Below, in pieces: positions 33,853 to 45,112 of a stretch of 64,000 nucleotides of DNA. A program made the translations under genes and the position numbers. How positions within the stretch are numbered: the stretch's first letter is position 1; each line of letters starts with the position of its first letter. This stretch comes from Kalaharituber pfeilii (Eukaryota > Ascomycota > Pezizomycetes > Pezizales > Pezizaceae). The stretch spans positions 372,001 to 436,000 of the forward strand of contig WHUZ01000009.1 of NCBI GenBank assembly GCA_015179045.1. Direction: 5' to 3'. The notes below the pieces were generated by a model. The model was given only the letters and a program-made list of their open reading frames with translations. It searched no databases and was not told where the DNA came from.

Positions 33853-34920
33853 TTTGTACACCCTCTGCGTTATGGTTACGCCCATAGGATTGTGACTCAA
33901 TGACAGGCCATACCGCACAGCTTCCGAAACAGTGGTACAGCGTTGCTGTTAAGCAATCGTGATTCCATTCTCAGTCTTTGGGCTGGGGCGCTTACAACCC
34001 AACAATCACTCGCTTATGTATTTTCTCCGCTGCTATACTCCGGGCTATGGTTATAGCAGCTATAGTCATGAATCTCTGAGATGGATTAAATATTTATATT
34101 CCAAAGTTGGCATCTTACCTCTATTCTCAACATTTCTGTCCACACAATCATCACGCCAACATAATATCCACTTCCCCGCTATACCATATCTCATTCATGA
34201 ATCAATTCCAAACCTCCCCTCCCCTCCCCACCTCCTCCCCCACCCTCCCCATCTCCGCCTCCCTGATTTTGGTTGAGTGCCTGGAAGCAATCTCCAAGAT
34301 CTTGAGAACATCAATTAGCGCTATTCCTGGGATAATATCTTCTGTGTTGCGTTTTTAACTTATACAATATATATCTTCTAAGCCGCTGATGGTCATCAAC
34401 CCAACGCAGCTATTTAAGTAGTGATAATACCACTAGCTAGTGTCATGCGGCCACGGGAAAGAGCGCCTACGTGAACTAGCTGGACAATGTGAGCGTGACA
34501 ACAATGTATTGTACTGGCGCCGCCAACCGTACGTTTTACACTGGCATACAAAATGTCAATTGTTGTTCATAGCCAGCTGCACGCGCACCATAATCTTCTT
34601 GCCTAGGTTTCTCCAAATAACTGCAATTTACCGCACCTTTTCAGCCTCATAAGTCACCGCTCCCTAGCACTGGCCAAAGCCGAGGCAATAGGGCTGATTA
34701 GCTGGGCCATTGGGCAAAGCGGGGATGTATGATATGAGTCAATGACGGTATTGTCTTGGTAACGAATATGTAGGATAGCTAACTGGTAGGGCATACACTT
34801 TACAGAAGTGCGATGACCAGTTTTAAGGTCCTTCGTCGCTAGAGTTTCAATATTTGATTTCTTACATGACTATAGCTGTCACATTCTCCATACCAGATTC
34901 TTCTTGGCTACCCTATACGT
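33853..34920. other. Gene-less; 3' part homologous to upstream flanks of the ankyrin family
   Basis: No gene. From about 34480 onward there is recognisable similarity (GTGAGCGTGACA..., ACTGGCCAAAGCCGAGGCAA) to sequence upstream of the HeLo-like copies at 57.3 and 62.4 kb, so this is duplicated promoter-side sequence of the pseudogene at 34921. Confidence 0.45.
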
Positions 34921-36110
34921 TTAACCAGTGCAAAAGCGGTGTCGGATCCCATTGTCTATAGTTGCTTCCGTTGCCAGTCTGATTTCAATCTCTGCAAAGA
35001 TTTTAAGTGTATCAAACGGCTTCTATGATCGCGGTGTCCGAGTCAAGCATGCACCAGAATCCATCAACCGCCTAATAGAAGAAATTCAGAGTATGAATAC
35101 TATCTTCTGCCTTGATGTGTTTTAATCGTTTCCAACCTGGATAAGTGTTTGAGGATCTTGGAAAATTGCACGAGATAGTCTATCATATTTTTAGAAACCA
35201 ACTGTACTACCTCCATCCAGTTGCGAGAGCTTATCAGCCATCACAGACCTCCGATAAATGATGAAATCGAGCAATCAGCATTCAGTATTCAACCTAAGGT
35301 TACAAGGATAGCGTATGCAAAGAAACTGATTTCAATATACCGAATAAAGTGGTGAGCATGACCCCCTGCCAGACGACGGAAATGGAACTCAAAGGTATGC
35401 GCGGGTAGATAAGAATAATGTTGTACAGTACTGAGATTCAGCTTTAATGTTCGCATAAGGTCTTGCTCCCCAATTCATTCGGTACCATAATACGCAATCA
35501 AGCAGGACCAGGTCCCCGATGACAAGGATGATATCACATCGATCAGATCAACATTAATCTCGTGTACGCTTTCGAGTGACGATGCTTCCTCCACATTCTG
35601 TGGAAAGCAGCTCCATAAGGGGTTGTGGCTGGCCAATGCTTTCAAACATGAGCTCTCGATGTTGGAAATCCCTATTTACTTATCTGATCTCAGGGATTCA
35701 CGACCGTACCAACTTCAATTTCCGCTTCACACCGCGTATCACGTCTAAAAAAGGAATTTAGGTCTTTTCTGAAGGACATCCACTTGAGATCTGCTCGCTT
35801 CAGGAATAAATTTAGAGGAAAGGGATTCAGAAGCCCGAACATCACTCCATTATGCTATATATATCGGTCGTGAAAGCATCCGCAAATTACCGTTCTGGAG
35901 AGGAGTATGTGTGGAAGGGATAATCCATGGTGCTTTTCTCAAGGGGAACCAGAATGCCGTTGCCTTTACCCCACTCCATTACAGCGACAACTCTCTCATA
36001 ATTGAGCATGGAGCATCTCTAAACATCACGGAAAAATACCGTACTGCGCCATGGTAGCCTCGAGGTGGCGATATATCTATGGTTGCACCGAAAATTCCTC
36101 CAACTGTAGC
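34921..36110 (+). pseudogene. HeLo-like/ankyrin family pseudogene copy 1
   Basis: Remnants of the family read in several frames. LSIVASVASLISISAKIL and APESINRLIEEIQSMNTIFC (34959-35108) correspond to residues 5-60 of the intact gene at 57326. A linker remnant reads IPIYLSDLRDSRPYQ (about 35670-35710). Repeat-like tail fragments include LTPLHYSDNSLIIEHGAS (about 35968-36022). A one-base shift follows the start (GGATCCCATTG), and stops and frame changes occur throughout. It carries the type B 3' end (ILAG...FLGICIM region at about 36140) shared with the copies at 38.0 and 55.3 kb, not the long ankyrin array. Confidence 0.7.
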
Positions 36111-36326
36111 GGAATGGGGCTGATTATATTCCTAATTTACCTTGCTGGTTATTTTCCTTGGTATTTGTATTATGATACCTTTATTTTATTTTATTTTATT
36201 TCTTTTTCCTTTCATAACGTAGTTGTTTTATCCTATTTTCGAAAGGAATACTGTGTGGTACTATGTATGTTCTTGCCTGTTGGGCCCTTGATGATGACCC
36301 CTAGGACAAAGAAACTGTCATTGACA

Positions 36327-36372
36327 TAGTCTGGTTACGGAAAGTGATTAACCTAGTCTGGTTACGAGACTA
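36327..36372 (-). repeat. Tandem pair of micro-element-like units
   Basis: TAGTCTGGTTACGG (36327-36340) and TAGTCTGGTTACGAGACTA (36354-36372, the full 19-bp unit) are separated by 13 bp. The flanks of the second copy, TGATTAACC and TCAGTAACA, match at 6 of 9 positions, possibly an eroded duplication. Confidence 0.5.
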
Positions 36373-36881
36373 TCAGTAACACATTCCGGAGGAAGAGCTT
36401 ACTGTCAAGCTTCAGCTGGCAAGAGATGTTGCCACGGTGGGGCACCACCTTCCTGTTAGTAAACTACCTAATGAAAATTTACCGAAAATGGAGGTAATAA
36501 AGAACAACGAATACATAGCATCATTAAATAAGAAACAACAAGGACTATTCTATTCTGATTTCCCTTGATTTTATTGCGCCTGCAAGTGGCGTTTGTACAA
36601 TATTTGATTGATTGTACTGGTGGATCCAGAGCTAAATTCATAACGGACCCGATGGAGAAAAGTGAAGAGGTATATTCTATTTACATAAAAATTACTCTTG
36701 CTCATCTCACACACACAGGCATACACTTATTTGTTCTCATTTATACGCACTCGAGTACACATGCTCTACTTATTCGGTCGCACACGCTATAAAGGAACCT
36801 GAGGTTTTTCCCCTTCTTAGGTATTTTACCTTTTATGGACTTTATATATTACAGTGACATCATAGTACTCTCTGAATTAGT

Positions 36882-37904
36882 TATGGTTGGGGACATCTGT
36901 ATGCGGAGGAGGGCGGACATTTGCTTCGATGATGACTAAGCACTATAAGCACTAGTTATGTAGTCGTTACATGCACTGATGCCCCGCGATTTTCTTCCTA
37001 CCGCCCTACAGCACCAATCCACTGTCCACCGCTGGTTGACCCCTATACTTGCATACTTGATACCTGTTGCATCGGTCGCACATATCGGCCTGTTCAGTCA
37101 CCCTGTCGCTTGAATCAAAGAATTAAATTGGTAAATACGTTCCTATGCTTGAGTTAATTAATTAGTCTGGCTCACTTAATGTTAATACAGATTCACAAAA
37201 ATGTTGCGCACGAACTTTACTCTCTCAGCAACCTGATTTTATACAGCAAAAAGGCGGGCTAGAAGAAGAATTAGAAGCTGCTGGTCAACAGGTAATTTTT
37301 TATCCTAAGTTTCATTGTGAACTTAATTTTATTGAGCGTTATTGGTGTTCTGTTAAGTATTATTTACGAGAAAACTGTTCTTATTCATTTGATGGTTTAC
37401 AAGATACTCTTCCTCTGGCATTACATTCTGTTTCTTTTGCATCTATTAATCGTTTTTATTATCATTGTTTACGGTCTATTGATGCATATAGTGAAGGATT
37501 AACTTATGGTACGAAGGAGTTTCATTCATATATATATAAAGGTCATAGACAAGTACCAGATAAAACGAAGTGGTAGAAGGGATATGTATAGGGTATATGT
37601 ATATACTATTCTATTTTAGGTTAGCGTACTTCCTTTTCTGGTTAGGTTGGTTTATACTATACTATATTTAGTAGTTACTAAAGGTGGACAATTTGACCGA
37701 TTCCCATATAAAACTGCTCATCTTTGACTGTCAAATCACCAGTACAAAAAATTAATTAAATAGATATCGCTCTATAGAATTATTTTTCATTCACTAATTT
37801 ATCATCGTATAGCATGAAACTAATTTTATCTATTTATTTTAGTTGTGATTTGAGTGTTGAAGTTGATGCGAAATTTGATCCGAGTACACATGTCCCCAAC
37901 CATA
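36882..37904. mobile_element. Tc1/mariner-type DNA transposon relic, about 1.0 kb
   Basis: Inverted ends TATGGTTGGGGACATCTGTA (36882-36901) and its inverse, with C to G at one position (37885-37904), are bordered by TA. Between them lies a decayed DDE transposase C-terminus (37202-37576). The element is AT-rich and lacks the first part of the transposase, so it is non-autonomous. Confidence 0.65.
37202..37576 (+). pseudogene. DDE-superfamily transposase C-terminal fragment
   Basis: One frame, open with no ATG, runs from CCARTLLSQQPDFIQQKGGL through FYPKFHCELNFIERYWCSVK to a TAG at 37574-37576. KFHCELN.IE.YW is the hallmark of the last catalytic Glu region of fungal DDE_3-type transposases, and LRSIDAY..GL is the conserved tail. 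Only the C-terminal third survives, so it is inactive. Confidence 0.8.
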
Positions 37905-38024
37905 TTACGGGTCTCTTACGCTTGGCAGTGACTACTAATTTATATTCTACCTTTACGGGACAGATTTTTACCGTCCGGTATAGCAATGGTTAAAAGATAA
38001 AGGCTCATAACAATTTAAACACCG

Positions 38025-39840
38025 TTTAGGAATTGCTTCACACCAGAATCCATCAGTCACCTAATAATAGAAATGAAAGATATGAATGCCATCTTCTGCC
38101 AAGTTCAGCAGTTGATGTCTGGAGAAACTTAGAGAAGCCAAAGCAGATTAAAGATGTTGTCTATTGGGGTCAGCTTGCTACAACTTTGAGTGAATATGTT
38201 TCAGTTACATCTAACCTGAATTAAGTATCTGGGAGGGATTAGTGATCCCAGCTGCATACAATCTCCAGCAAGCAAAGCGAGCCTTTTAGTCGAGAGGATT
38301 AAATGGGTACTGTGGAAGGAAGCAGAAGTTGCAGTAAATATTGAGGATCTGCAGCGGCATAAGTTGAGTTTGAACTTAGTGCTGGAGATTATTTGATGGT
38401 AACTTGAGAGCCTAGTGCATTAATGAAACTTAATCGACTTTTTCTGGGAATGCAGAAACACAGATTTCTTTGCATAGCCATATTGCTTCTGATAACCTTG
38501 GCAAATTGCATGAAGCAGTTGATAAGATATCAGCCGTCACAATCCTCCAGTAGGTGATGGAGCCGAGCCTTCGGTAATGGATATTCAGCCTCAGGTTACG
38601 AGTATATGATATCACTTGCAAAAACTGATGCCAATATACCACAATTCAGGAGTACCTGGTCCTTGATGATCCTGCATCAATCAGAACAGCAGCATCACCC
38701 CATCGTATAGTATCCCTGCATTCTAAACTCCGTGCTATCAACGTTCATGGATGAATTGAAAAATTCAAAGCCGTAGGCGAATTCAGAATCGGTGCATAAG
38801 CAATGATTCTAACTCCATATTCTCTAGAGGTCGCTCCTCAAGAGGTTGTAGCTGGTCAATGCTTTCGAACACACAAGCTTGGATGATCTCCCAATTTCGG
38901 ATGTTTCAGTGATTGACCTACCTATTTGCTTATCCGATCTCCGGGGCTCACGACCTTTTCCAAGATACAATATTCCACTTCATTCAACTGTTGATCTCTG
39001 CATAATACGCCAAGCATTGGGATTGAAATGGGTTTATCGGTTCCGCGTCCGCCGAACCATTGTCCAAGGGAGCAATGATGTGCCATTCAAAAACTACTTG
39101 CTCAAGGAATTAGTAGAAATGAGTGGGATTCAAAAGGCCTTACACCATTCGCTTACGCTACATGCAATTACCTTGAAGGGGCCTATGAAGAACTCTTGGA
39201 TGGAGGAGCAACCGAGGAAGCGATAGCTTCCGTGACCTCTCCGATTGACCTTACTGGTGCAGCCATATTGCACTGAATAAAGACAGTGAGCCCATGGTAC
39301 GATTGCTGATCATAATGGGTGTGGGCATCGAGGAATGATACGGTCGGTTGAGCATGACACCTTTGTTCCGAGCGCTATGCCGCGGCCAAACAGCAATTGC
39401 AAGGCTCTTGATTGAGAAGGGGGCGGATCTTTTCGTACATGACGTGGAGACGGTGTTACTTGCGCAGTTAAGGAGAACGATCCCGAGGCATTGATAGAGG
39501 TTCTGGAGCGAGGAGCGTCGGGGCTCATCAACGAGAGCGGATTGAAAGGCTTTACCCACTACAGCAATCATTCTCTCATGCTTATGAAGATATTGATTGT
39601 GCATGATGCATCTCCAAAGACCAAGAATATATACGGAGAAACACCTTACGATACGGCACTGTGCCATGGTAGCGCAAGGTTGCGATATATCTTTGGTCGC
39701 AACTTCCAGCGGAGGAGCAGGCCCGGAAAATTCCTCCAACTGCGTCGGAACGATGCTGATGATTCTCTAAGCGGATCCCTTGGGGAATCTTGTTTTATTT
39801 GTATCTTGCTGGTTGCTTTCCTTGGTATTTGTATTATGTG
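38025..39840 (+). pseudogene. HeLo-like/ankyrin family pseudogene copy 2, 5' deleted
   Basis: The leader sequence AGGAATTGCTTCACACCAG, found in the 5' leaders of the 57.3 and 62.4 kb copies, is here joined directly to AATCCATCAGTCACC, the coding sequence for PESISHL. The signal-less N-terminus is therefore deleted. Further pieces are the linker LPICLSDLRGSRPF (about 38920-38960) and repeat-like segments such as VLERGASGLINESGLKGFTH and IYGETPYDTALCHGSARLR (39490-39690). It ends in the type B tail CFICILLVAFLGICIM with a stop near 39841. Multiple frameshifts and stops are present. Confidence 0.7.
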
Positions 39841-39841
39841 A

Positions 39842-40380
39842 TTATGATGTATCTTTTCTTTTTGTCTTGTTTTAGGGGATACTATGTGGTACTTAGTATA
39901 TATGTTCGTGAGCATCGGCATGGACGGCTGTGCTCATGGATGGTTGATATCCATGAGCGCCCGGCATACGTATATAGCGCTGTTGGGGAGCTACTCGAAC
40001 GTTATGGTTGATACCTCCCGTGTTATCATTGCTTCTTTCGTCCTAGAATCTTGCGTCTAGCCTTTATCACTGTGGGGATAACCGTGGAGAAAAAGAGTTC
40101 GATATTCTTTATTTGTTTGATATAGATTTGGTAATATTGTGCTATGTAGGAGGGGGGAATTGGAACGGGGGAAAAGAGGATAGGAATGTAGAGGGATGGT
40201 ACATAGGAGGCTAGGTTGACTACAAGTATACAGTAATGCAGAACATGGTCATAATTGAGATGCCCTATGCCTGCCATGGGCGCGAGATGGGATAATCTAA
40301 TGCAGTCTCTGATGGCCCTTGCTTCCAAAAACTGGTCGGCGGGGAATTTATTAGCTATTGTGGAACCTAGTAATAATTAT
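39842..40380. other. Gene-less stretch
   Basis: 3' flank of pseudogene copy 2, sharing GGGGATACTATGTGGTACT-type sequence with the flank of copy 1 (about 36240-36270). No gene. Confidence 0.4.
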
Positions 40381-41070
40381 GGGAATGGGTGCCTTCCGCT
40401 ACATAAGGATTTATGTGAAATTCAAACCAAAATTTTACCAGGGTACATTTTCCACTGCAAGCAGGGGGTAGTTTCTCTAACGTGAGTAAATAATAAATCA
40501 AGAAAACTTTTTGTTTATGCAGACATTTTACACCTTAAATGCAGAAATTATGAGCCAGTAAACAAGCTATCAATCTCACCACAAAAGACAACAGGAGCTC
40601 TCAAGTACCAAGAGAGAGCACTAGGTTCTTAAGAAACAGCAGTCAAGTTTTGCTGGCAAGCACTAGGTAGCAGTCAGGTAATTAATGTATCTGAAAAGCG
40701 AAAGAGTAGAGGAGGCTGAACTGTCGGAGTGAAAATTTCTCGCTAGAGCATAAGAATGCATTACTGGATATTACATATGCAAGCAGGAATAGGTGTGAAT
40801 GATACAAATGTGAATTTAAATATCCTCTATATGGTATAGTTATTGTAGACTATGCTACTTCAGCAGTAGTGTACTCTAACTAACTGCTTTTGAAATTTAT
40901 TGTTTATTGTTTATCCAAGTGAGTATTGAAAGTGGGGGGGTACCCCTCTTTCAAAAAATATTGTTTCGAACGCTCTACCAAACAATAAAACAGGGATACG
41001 GACCCCGGTTTTTTTTTCAAAGCAGGGGTTTGAATTTCACATAAATCCTTAGCGGAAGGCACCCAATACC
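40381..41070. mobile_element. About 690-bp inverted-repeat element
   Basis: The left arm starting GGGAATGGGTGCCTTCCGCT (40381-40429) is matched inverted by 41027-41070 (GGTTTGAATTTCACATAAAT ... AGCGGAAGGCACCC) over about 44 bp, with a 4-nt gap. The interior (about 600 bp, AT-rich) has no transposase frame. Likely a MITE or solo non-autonomous DNA transposon; target duplication not resolved. Confidence 0.65.
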
Positions 41071-41319
41071 CTATGTAAGAAGGCATGTCATTGTTCCTGC
41101 TCTCATACTATTATTCGGAGATTTCGATGGGGGACGGGGACAAATAGCGCGCACGTTGAAGGGGGGTGCGATAACCAGTGGCATGGCGTAATGGCACACT
41201 CAACTTTCACGTCAATAAATCTCGCTTGGTCCCTGCATCTTTTCATATTGGCCCGCTCCCCGTGTGGCACCCTCCCCAACCCAACACAATGCTCCCTCGC
41301 TGAACCTCCCACCACTCTC

Positions 41320-41358
41320 CCAGTCTACCGGTAGTCAGGTTCGAGATTGCCAGTCTAC
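41320..41358 (+). repeat. 21-bp variant micro-insertion with 9-bp direct repeats
   Basis: CGGTAGTCAGGTTCGAGATT followed by G (41329-41349) lies between CCAGTCTAC at 41320-41328 and 41350-41358. The same core occurs at 11167-11187 with T for A. Because CAGTCTAAG also precedes the 11-kb copy, the upstream CAGTCTA may belong to the unit, so the target-duplication reading is uncertain. Confidence 0.45.
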
Positions 41359-41501
41359 ATCCTTTTCCCTGCTGCATCGCCCGCATTGCACCCGATTGCA
41401 GCGAATCGCCACTTGCAAATGCACCGACATCGGAAAACTCGAGCCCCTCTCGCACGGTATCCTAAAGTAAAAAGATAAGTTCTTTCTTAAGCCAGCCCTG
41501 T

Positions 41502-41534
41502 GAGACTACCCTGGTTACGAGACTAGAGGCTTCC
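41502..41534 (-). mobile_element. 15-bp micro-element with eroded 9-bp duplication
   Basis: CTGGTTACGAGACTA (41511-41525) is identical to the insert at 22675-22689. The flanks GAGACTACC (41502-41510) and GAGGCTTCC (41526-41534) match at 7 of 9 positions at exactly the spacing of the perfect cases. Confidence 0.5.
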
Positions 41535-41873
41535 CGGCATCCCTGGTCCTTCAAGACTTGAAGCCAGGCTCCCAAACCGGCACCTTTCCCAGTCATGCGT
41601 TAATCAATTAAGGCATCCAGACGTGAACATGTTCTGCGCCATAATACAACTACGCCGTTCAGTACATCTTTTTTTTGCTTAGCATTTTTCCAGCATGAAT
41701 ATCTATTTCTTTGGCTGAGATAGGTAAAAGAAGTCTCCAGGTGGTATAACGCAACATCAAGTAATATTGCCAAACGGTGAGTGACACTTAGTGACACTTA
41801 TAACCCTGAGTCATCTAGACGCCCTACCCTACTCCTACTTCCCAGCCCTAGCCCTAACTTGCCAATAGGGATG

Positions 41874-43073
41874 CTAAAAGAACTTCCTTCCACCCCACTT
41901 CTCCTCCATTGCCTTGATCTTCTCACCATAGTTCTCCTTCTTCGCGTCGAAGGCAGTCTCCCTTAACCACTCCTCCCACGTGGTCATCTCTCTACCCATT
42001 TCTTTCTGATACAGCGCACGCCCGACAGTATTCTCCTCCTCACGCGTCAAATACGCTTCTGCATTTAGGATCGCCATGAGAGCCATCCACTGTGATTCCA
42101 GAATAGTTTCCATTGGAGCACCGCGTAGTGGAATTTCGCTCGGTGAACTAGTGACGGTGGAGATGGGATTGATGGCTCGGGCGGGCTGGGAAGTTACTGT
42201 GTGGCGTTTTCGTCAGTTCTTGATGCATGGTTTAGGGGTTTTCAATGGGAAAAACTTTTTTGATACGTGGAAGCAATTTGTTCCATTGTGAGAAGTTCAC
42301 CCACAATAGGTATCTCCGAGTTAAGATATGGCTCTGGATGATCGATGATGGCCTTCACGATGGGGCCGAGGTCAGTGTAGGTGCTTACAAACGGGACTAA
42401 AGAAGCGGTGAGCGTTCAGTTAGCCTCAAAACATGCTGTGATTGCCTTGGGCATCTTTAGCATCCACCCTCAACCCTGTCATAAAAAACTCCACCACTCC
42501 ATCCTCTTCGTTGACCTTCGGATCATGTTCTTCAACAAAGTTCGTCAAATACCATCCCACTTGCACAAACACTACCCTCAAACCAGTCTTCTGAGCAACT
42601 TCGCGAGCGTATCTCATTCCTTCCACCTTATTCTTGAAGCCTGGGCTTGCTTCTCCGATGGCACCAATGTCGGGCATTGTGCTGAGTATCAGCAATTCGA
42701 CATTTGCTGCAACGGATGCATCAACGATATTGCGTAGAGCATCAACTTCGGTGAGTTTAGAGTCTGGGCTGAAGAAACGCGGGTCCTGGGTGTTGGTGTT
42801 GCCATAGACCACCTGCTTGCCCTGGAAAATAGGAATAAGAGTAGATATGTCTGTGGGATCAGCTTGGTGAACGGTGAGATTCCGATGGTCCGCTAGGGAT
42901 GGGAGGGCGGGAGAATGGGGTTTAATAGGGCTTTGAGTGAGCGCGTGGAGTTGGAATGAGGTTGTGGGCTGTTTGAGGAGGTAGTGGAGCACGGAGGCTC
43001 CTTGGATGCCCGTAGAGCCTAGAATGGCGACGCTTTTGCTTTTGGTGGAAGAAGCTGTGATGTAGGCGGCCAT
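41874..43073 (-). CDS. NmrA-like NAD(P)-binding protein (atypical SDR)
   Basis: The ATG at 43073 starts MAAYITASSTKSKSVAILGS, with the dinucleotide-binding GSTGIQG at residues 19-25. The frame runs to 42446 and then needs splicing: exons 43073-42446, 42396-42256 and 42196-41874 give 363 aa. Intron 1 would be GC-AG (GCAATC donor, CTAAC branch site). Intron 2 uses a weak GTTTTT donor, with ACTGAC branch and CACAG acceptor. With both removed the protein continues VPFVSTYTDLGPIVKAIIDH, SEIPIVGELLTMEQIASTY and an acidic helical C-terminus, as in NmrA/HSCARG-type redox sensors or isoflavone-reductase-like proteins. No catalytic Tyr-x3-Lys is obvious, supporting a sensor or reductase of the NmrA class. 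If the odd introns are not real, the gene is frameshifted and dead. Confidence 0.7.
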
Positions 43074-43108
43074 TGTGGGTTTGGCTTGTGAAAGATTTGG
43101 GTTGTGAG

Positions 43109-43144
43109 GCTGCGGGGCTGCGGGGCTGCGGGGCTGCGGGGCTG
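43109..43144. repeat. Four tandem 9-bp units GCTGCGGGG
   Basis: Perfect tandem GCTGCGGGG units lie just upstream (minus-strand sense) of the NmrA-like start codon, in its leader. They would extend the frame with PAAPQP-type residues if translated. Length polymorphism is likely. Confidence 0.7.
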
Positions 43145-44399
43145 CTGATCGCGAGGTCTGCAGAAACAGAGGGTACCAGATGATCTTCAAAATTACGGGG
43201 TCTCATGATGGGCCTATGTGTAAGCGCATGCAACACCTCACCCCTGTCACGAGTAGGCTAAGCCCAATGGGGCCAGCATTTGTGCAGCATTGCAGCATTA
43301 ATGGGGCAAGTGTTGGGCACTGCCGAATGGGGGCAAATATTGGGGCAAAATGAGGGCAAACGGACTCTCAAAGAAAAGGAATGTAAAGGGGCGGAAAGCC
43401 ACTTCTGGATTTTGTATCCCAAAGATTACCGAGCGAGCGAATAAACTCTTTTCTCTCCAGAATATCACACTACGGCCTACGTACTCAGGTAGCATGGGTA
43501 ATCCATGCCTTACTTCGGCCAATGCACTGAGCCTATAAGGACACGGCGGATCCAGATCTGAAGCTACAACTCAGCTTGCGCTCGGAATTGGTTCAGCAGT
43601 TTTCTCCATTGGAGCAGCGGACAGGTAGGTACCGGTTGGAGGGAACCCTAAGCTTTTGACGCCTAACTGAAGCTGGAAACGAGGGCAATCACAATTGTGG
43701 TAAACGTACAGTAATACAACACAGCTCTTCTTGGTAGGTGACACAGAACGTTTAGAAGCGTCTTGTTGGTTAGCCTTTGAACACAGGTAATCGCACAATA
43801 TATGCACATGATATATAAATCTTAATCTCTATCCACAGTCATCAAGCAAACAGTACTTGGAAGCACTTGTCGACCGTAACCAACGTGAACATCATATCAA
43901 TCTGCTAATGATGAGACGTACTTGTAGCATACATAGTCTCACAATTTGAGAATCTGACTTCCCTCAAGTATGTAGCCATCGGGTTATGCAGAGGTGCTGC
44001 TGGCTTCTATCAATACTACAAGTATGCACAATATCAGTTTGCACTAGTAAGCACTAGTACATACATACAGGTAACCTACATAACATACTTGGAGAAGCAC
44101 TTACCAGAAGGGCGGCAGTACGTACTTCATATGCACTGACCAGGCTACATATGCACCCGAACTTAGGCCTTACCACAACCTAAACTGGAAATCTTCAAAG
44201 CACGACCTTTTCTCAGCAAAGCTTCCGCGGAGGGTAATAGCTGTGCAAGGAATTAGAGAAGAGCAGCTCCACCGCTGCTGCCGCTCGAGTATAAATCCCC
44301 CTCTCCCCTCTCGTTTCCGCTTCTCCTCCATGCTCGCGGAACCATCACTCCTGCATCAACCTCTCTTCCTCCATCCCCAAGATTCTAGCACTTGATATC
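43145..44399. other. Gene-less stretch ending in a promoter-like region
   Basis: No supported gene. TATAAAT at about 44291 followed by a long CT-rich tract (44299-44385) looks like a fungal core promoter pointing right. Confidence 0.35.
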
Positions 44400-44651
44400 A
44401 TGCCAGCCTTACTCTTGTACCCTCCCATCCGTTACCATCGCCACCTATCGCTCAGATCATATTTGTTTCACCTTCGAACCCACTTTGCTGACCTATTCTC
44501 CAGATTCAACGTATCTCTTACGACAGATCTTGTCCCCTCCGCCGGGACACACACTTGGATGTCCCAGATTTTGGCTTGCAGTCGGAAAAGCTATCCGGAG
44601 CGCGAGAACTCCAAAAATAAAAACCGCACGGACATCCCCAGACGGACCTGA
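44400..44651 (+). CDS. Weak hypothetical small ORF behind a promoter-like region
   Basis: An 83-codon frame starts with ATG about 110 nt after TATAAAT and a CT-rich leader, begins MPALLLYPPIRYHRHLSLRS and is Arg/His-rich. A second frame, 44651-45028, overlaps its end and includes MPPGPGPEGH at 44774. No family is recognised. It is listed because the upstream promoter-like architecture is unusual for this gene-poor part; it could equally be a leader of a non-coding transcript. Confidence 0.2.
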   Translation: MPALLLYPPIRYHRHLSLRSYLFHLRTHFADLFSRFNVSLTTDLVPSAGTHTWMSQILACSRKSYPERENSKNKNRTDIPRRT

Positions 44652-45112
44652 TGACCTTGACTAGCAATTCTGCCTCTAGTGGGTCTTTTATAGTCCTGCC
44701 CGCCCCCTTGAAACCCTCCTGCTGGCGTCAAATTCACACAAAAAAAACAATTAACGTCTGCTCTCGACAAAAGATGCCTCCTGGGCCTGGGCCCGAAGGT
44801 CACCTATGCTCTCCCTCACCCTACTTTCGTTTCTTCTTTTACTTCGAGAATAGAAACATATATCCTGATTCTTCAGTTGCTAGGATCTTTTACGATGTGA
44901 GATACAGAGGTGATCTAGCGAACGTTCCAAAATCTAGAAAGAGACTAGAGCCTCCTCATGCACACCATGGTCGCCATTTGACATATTTCAACATTTACGA
45001 TGTGGCAGGTGGGAATTTACTTCACTAGATGACAATTTTTTTCTTGGTAGGTCATTTCTCCCTTCTTTTTTTGCTTTGCTCTGTCCAACACCCCCCTGCG
45101 TCCGATGCACGT

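Larger units (their letters stand above)
41071..41873. other. Gene-less stretch with two micro-insertions
   Basis: No gene was recognised. It contains the micro-insertions at 41320-41358 and 41502-41534. Confidence 0.4.

Noticed and set aside
36183..36215. TTTTA/TTTTC tract as a poly(A) retroposon tail
   Set aside because: No hairpin or target duplication; it lies in the shared type B flank of the pseudogenes and looks like simple sequence.
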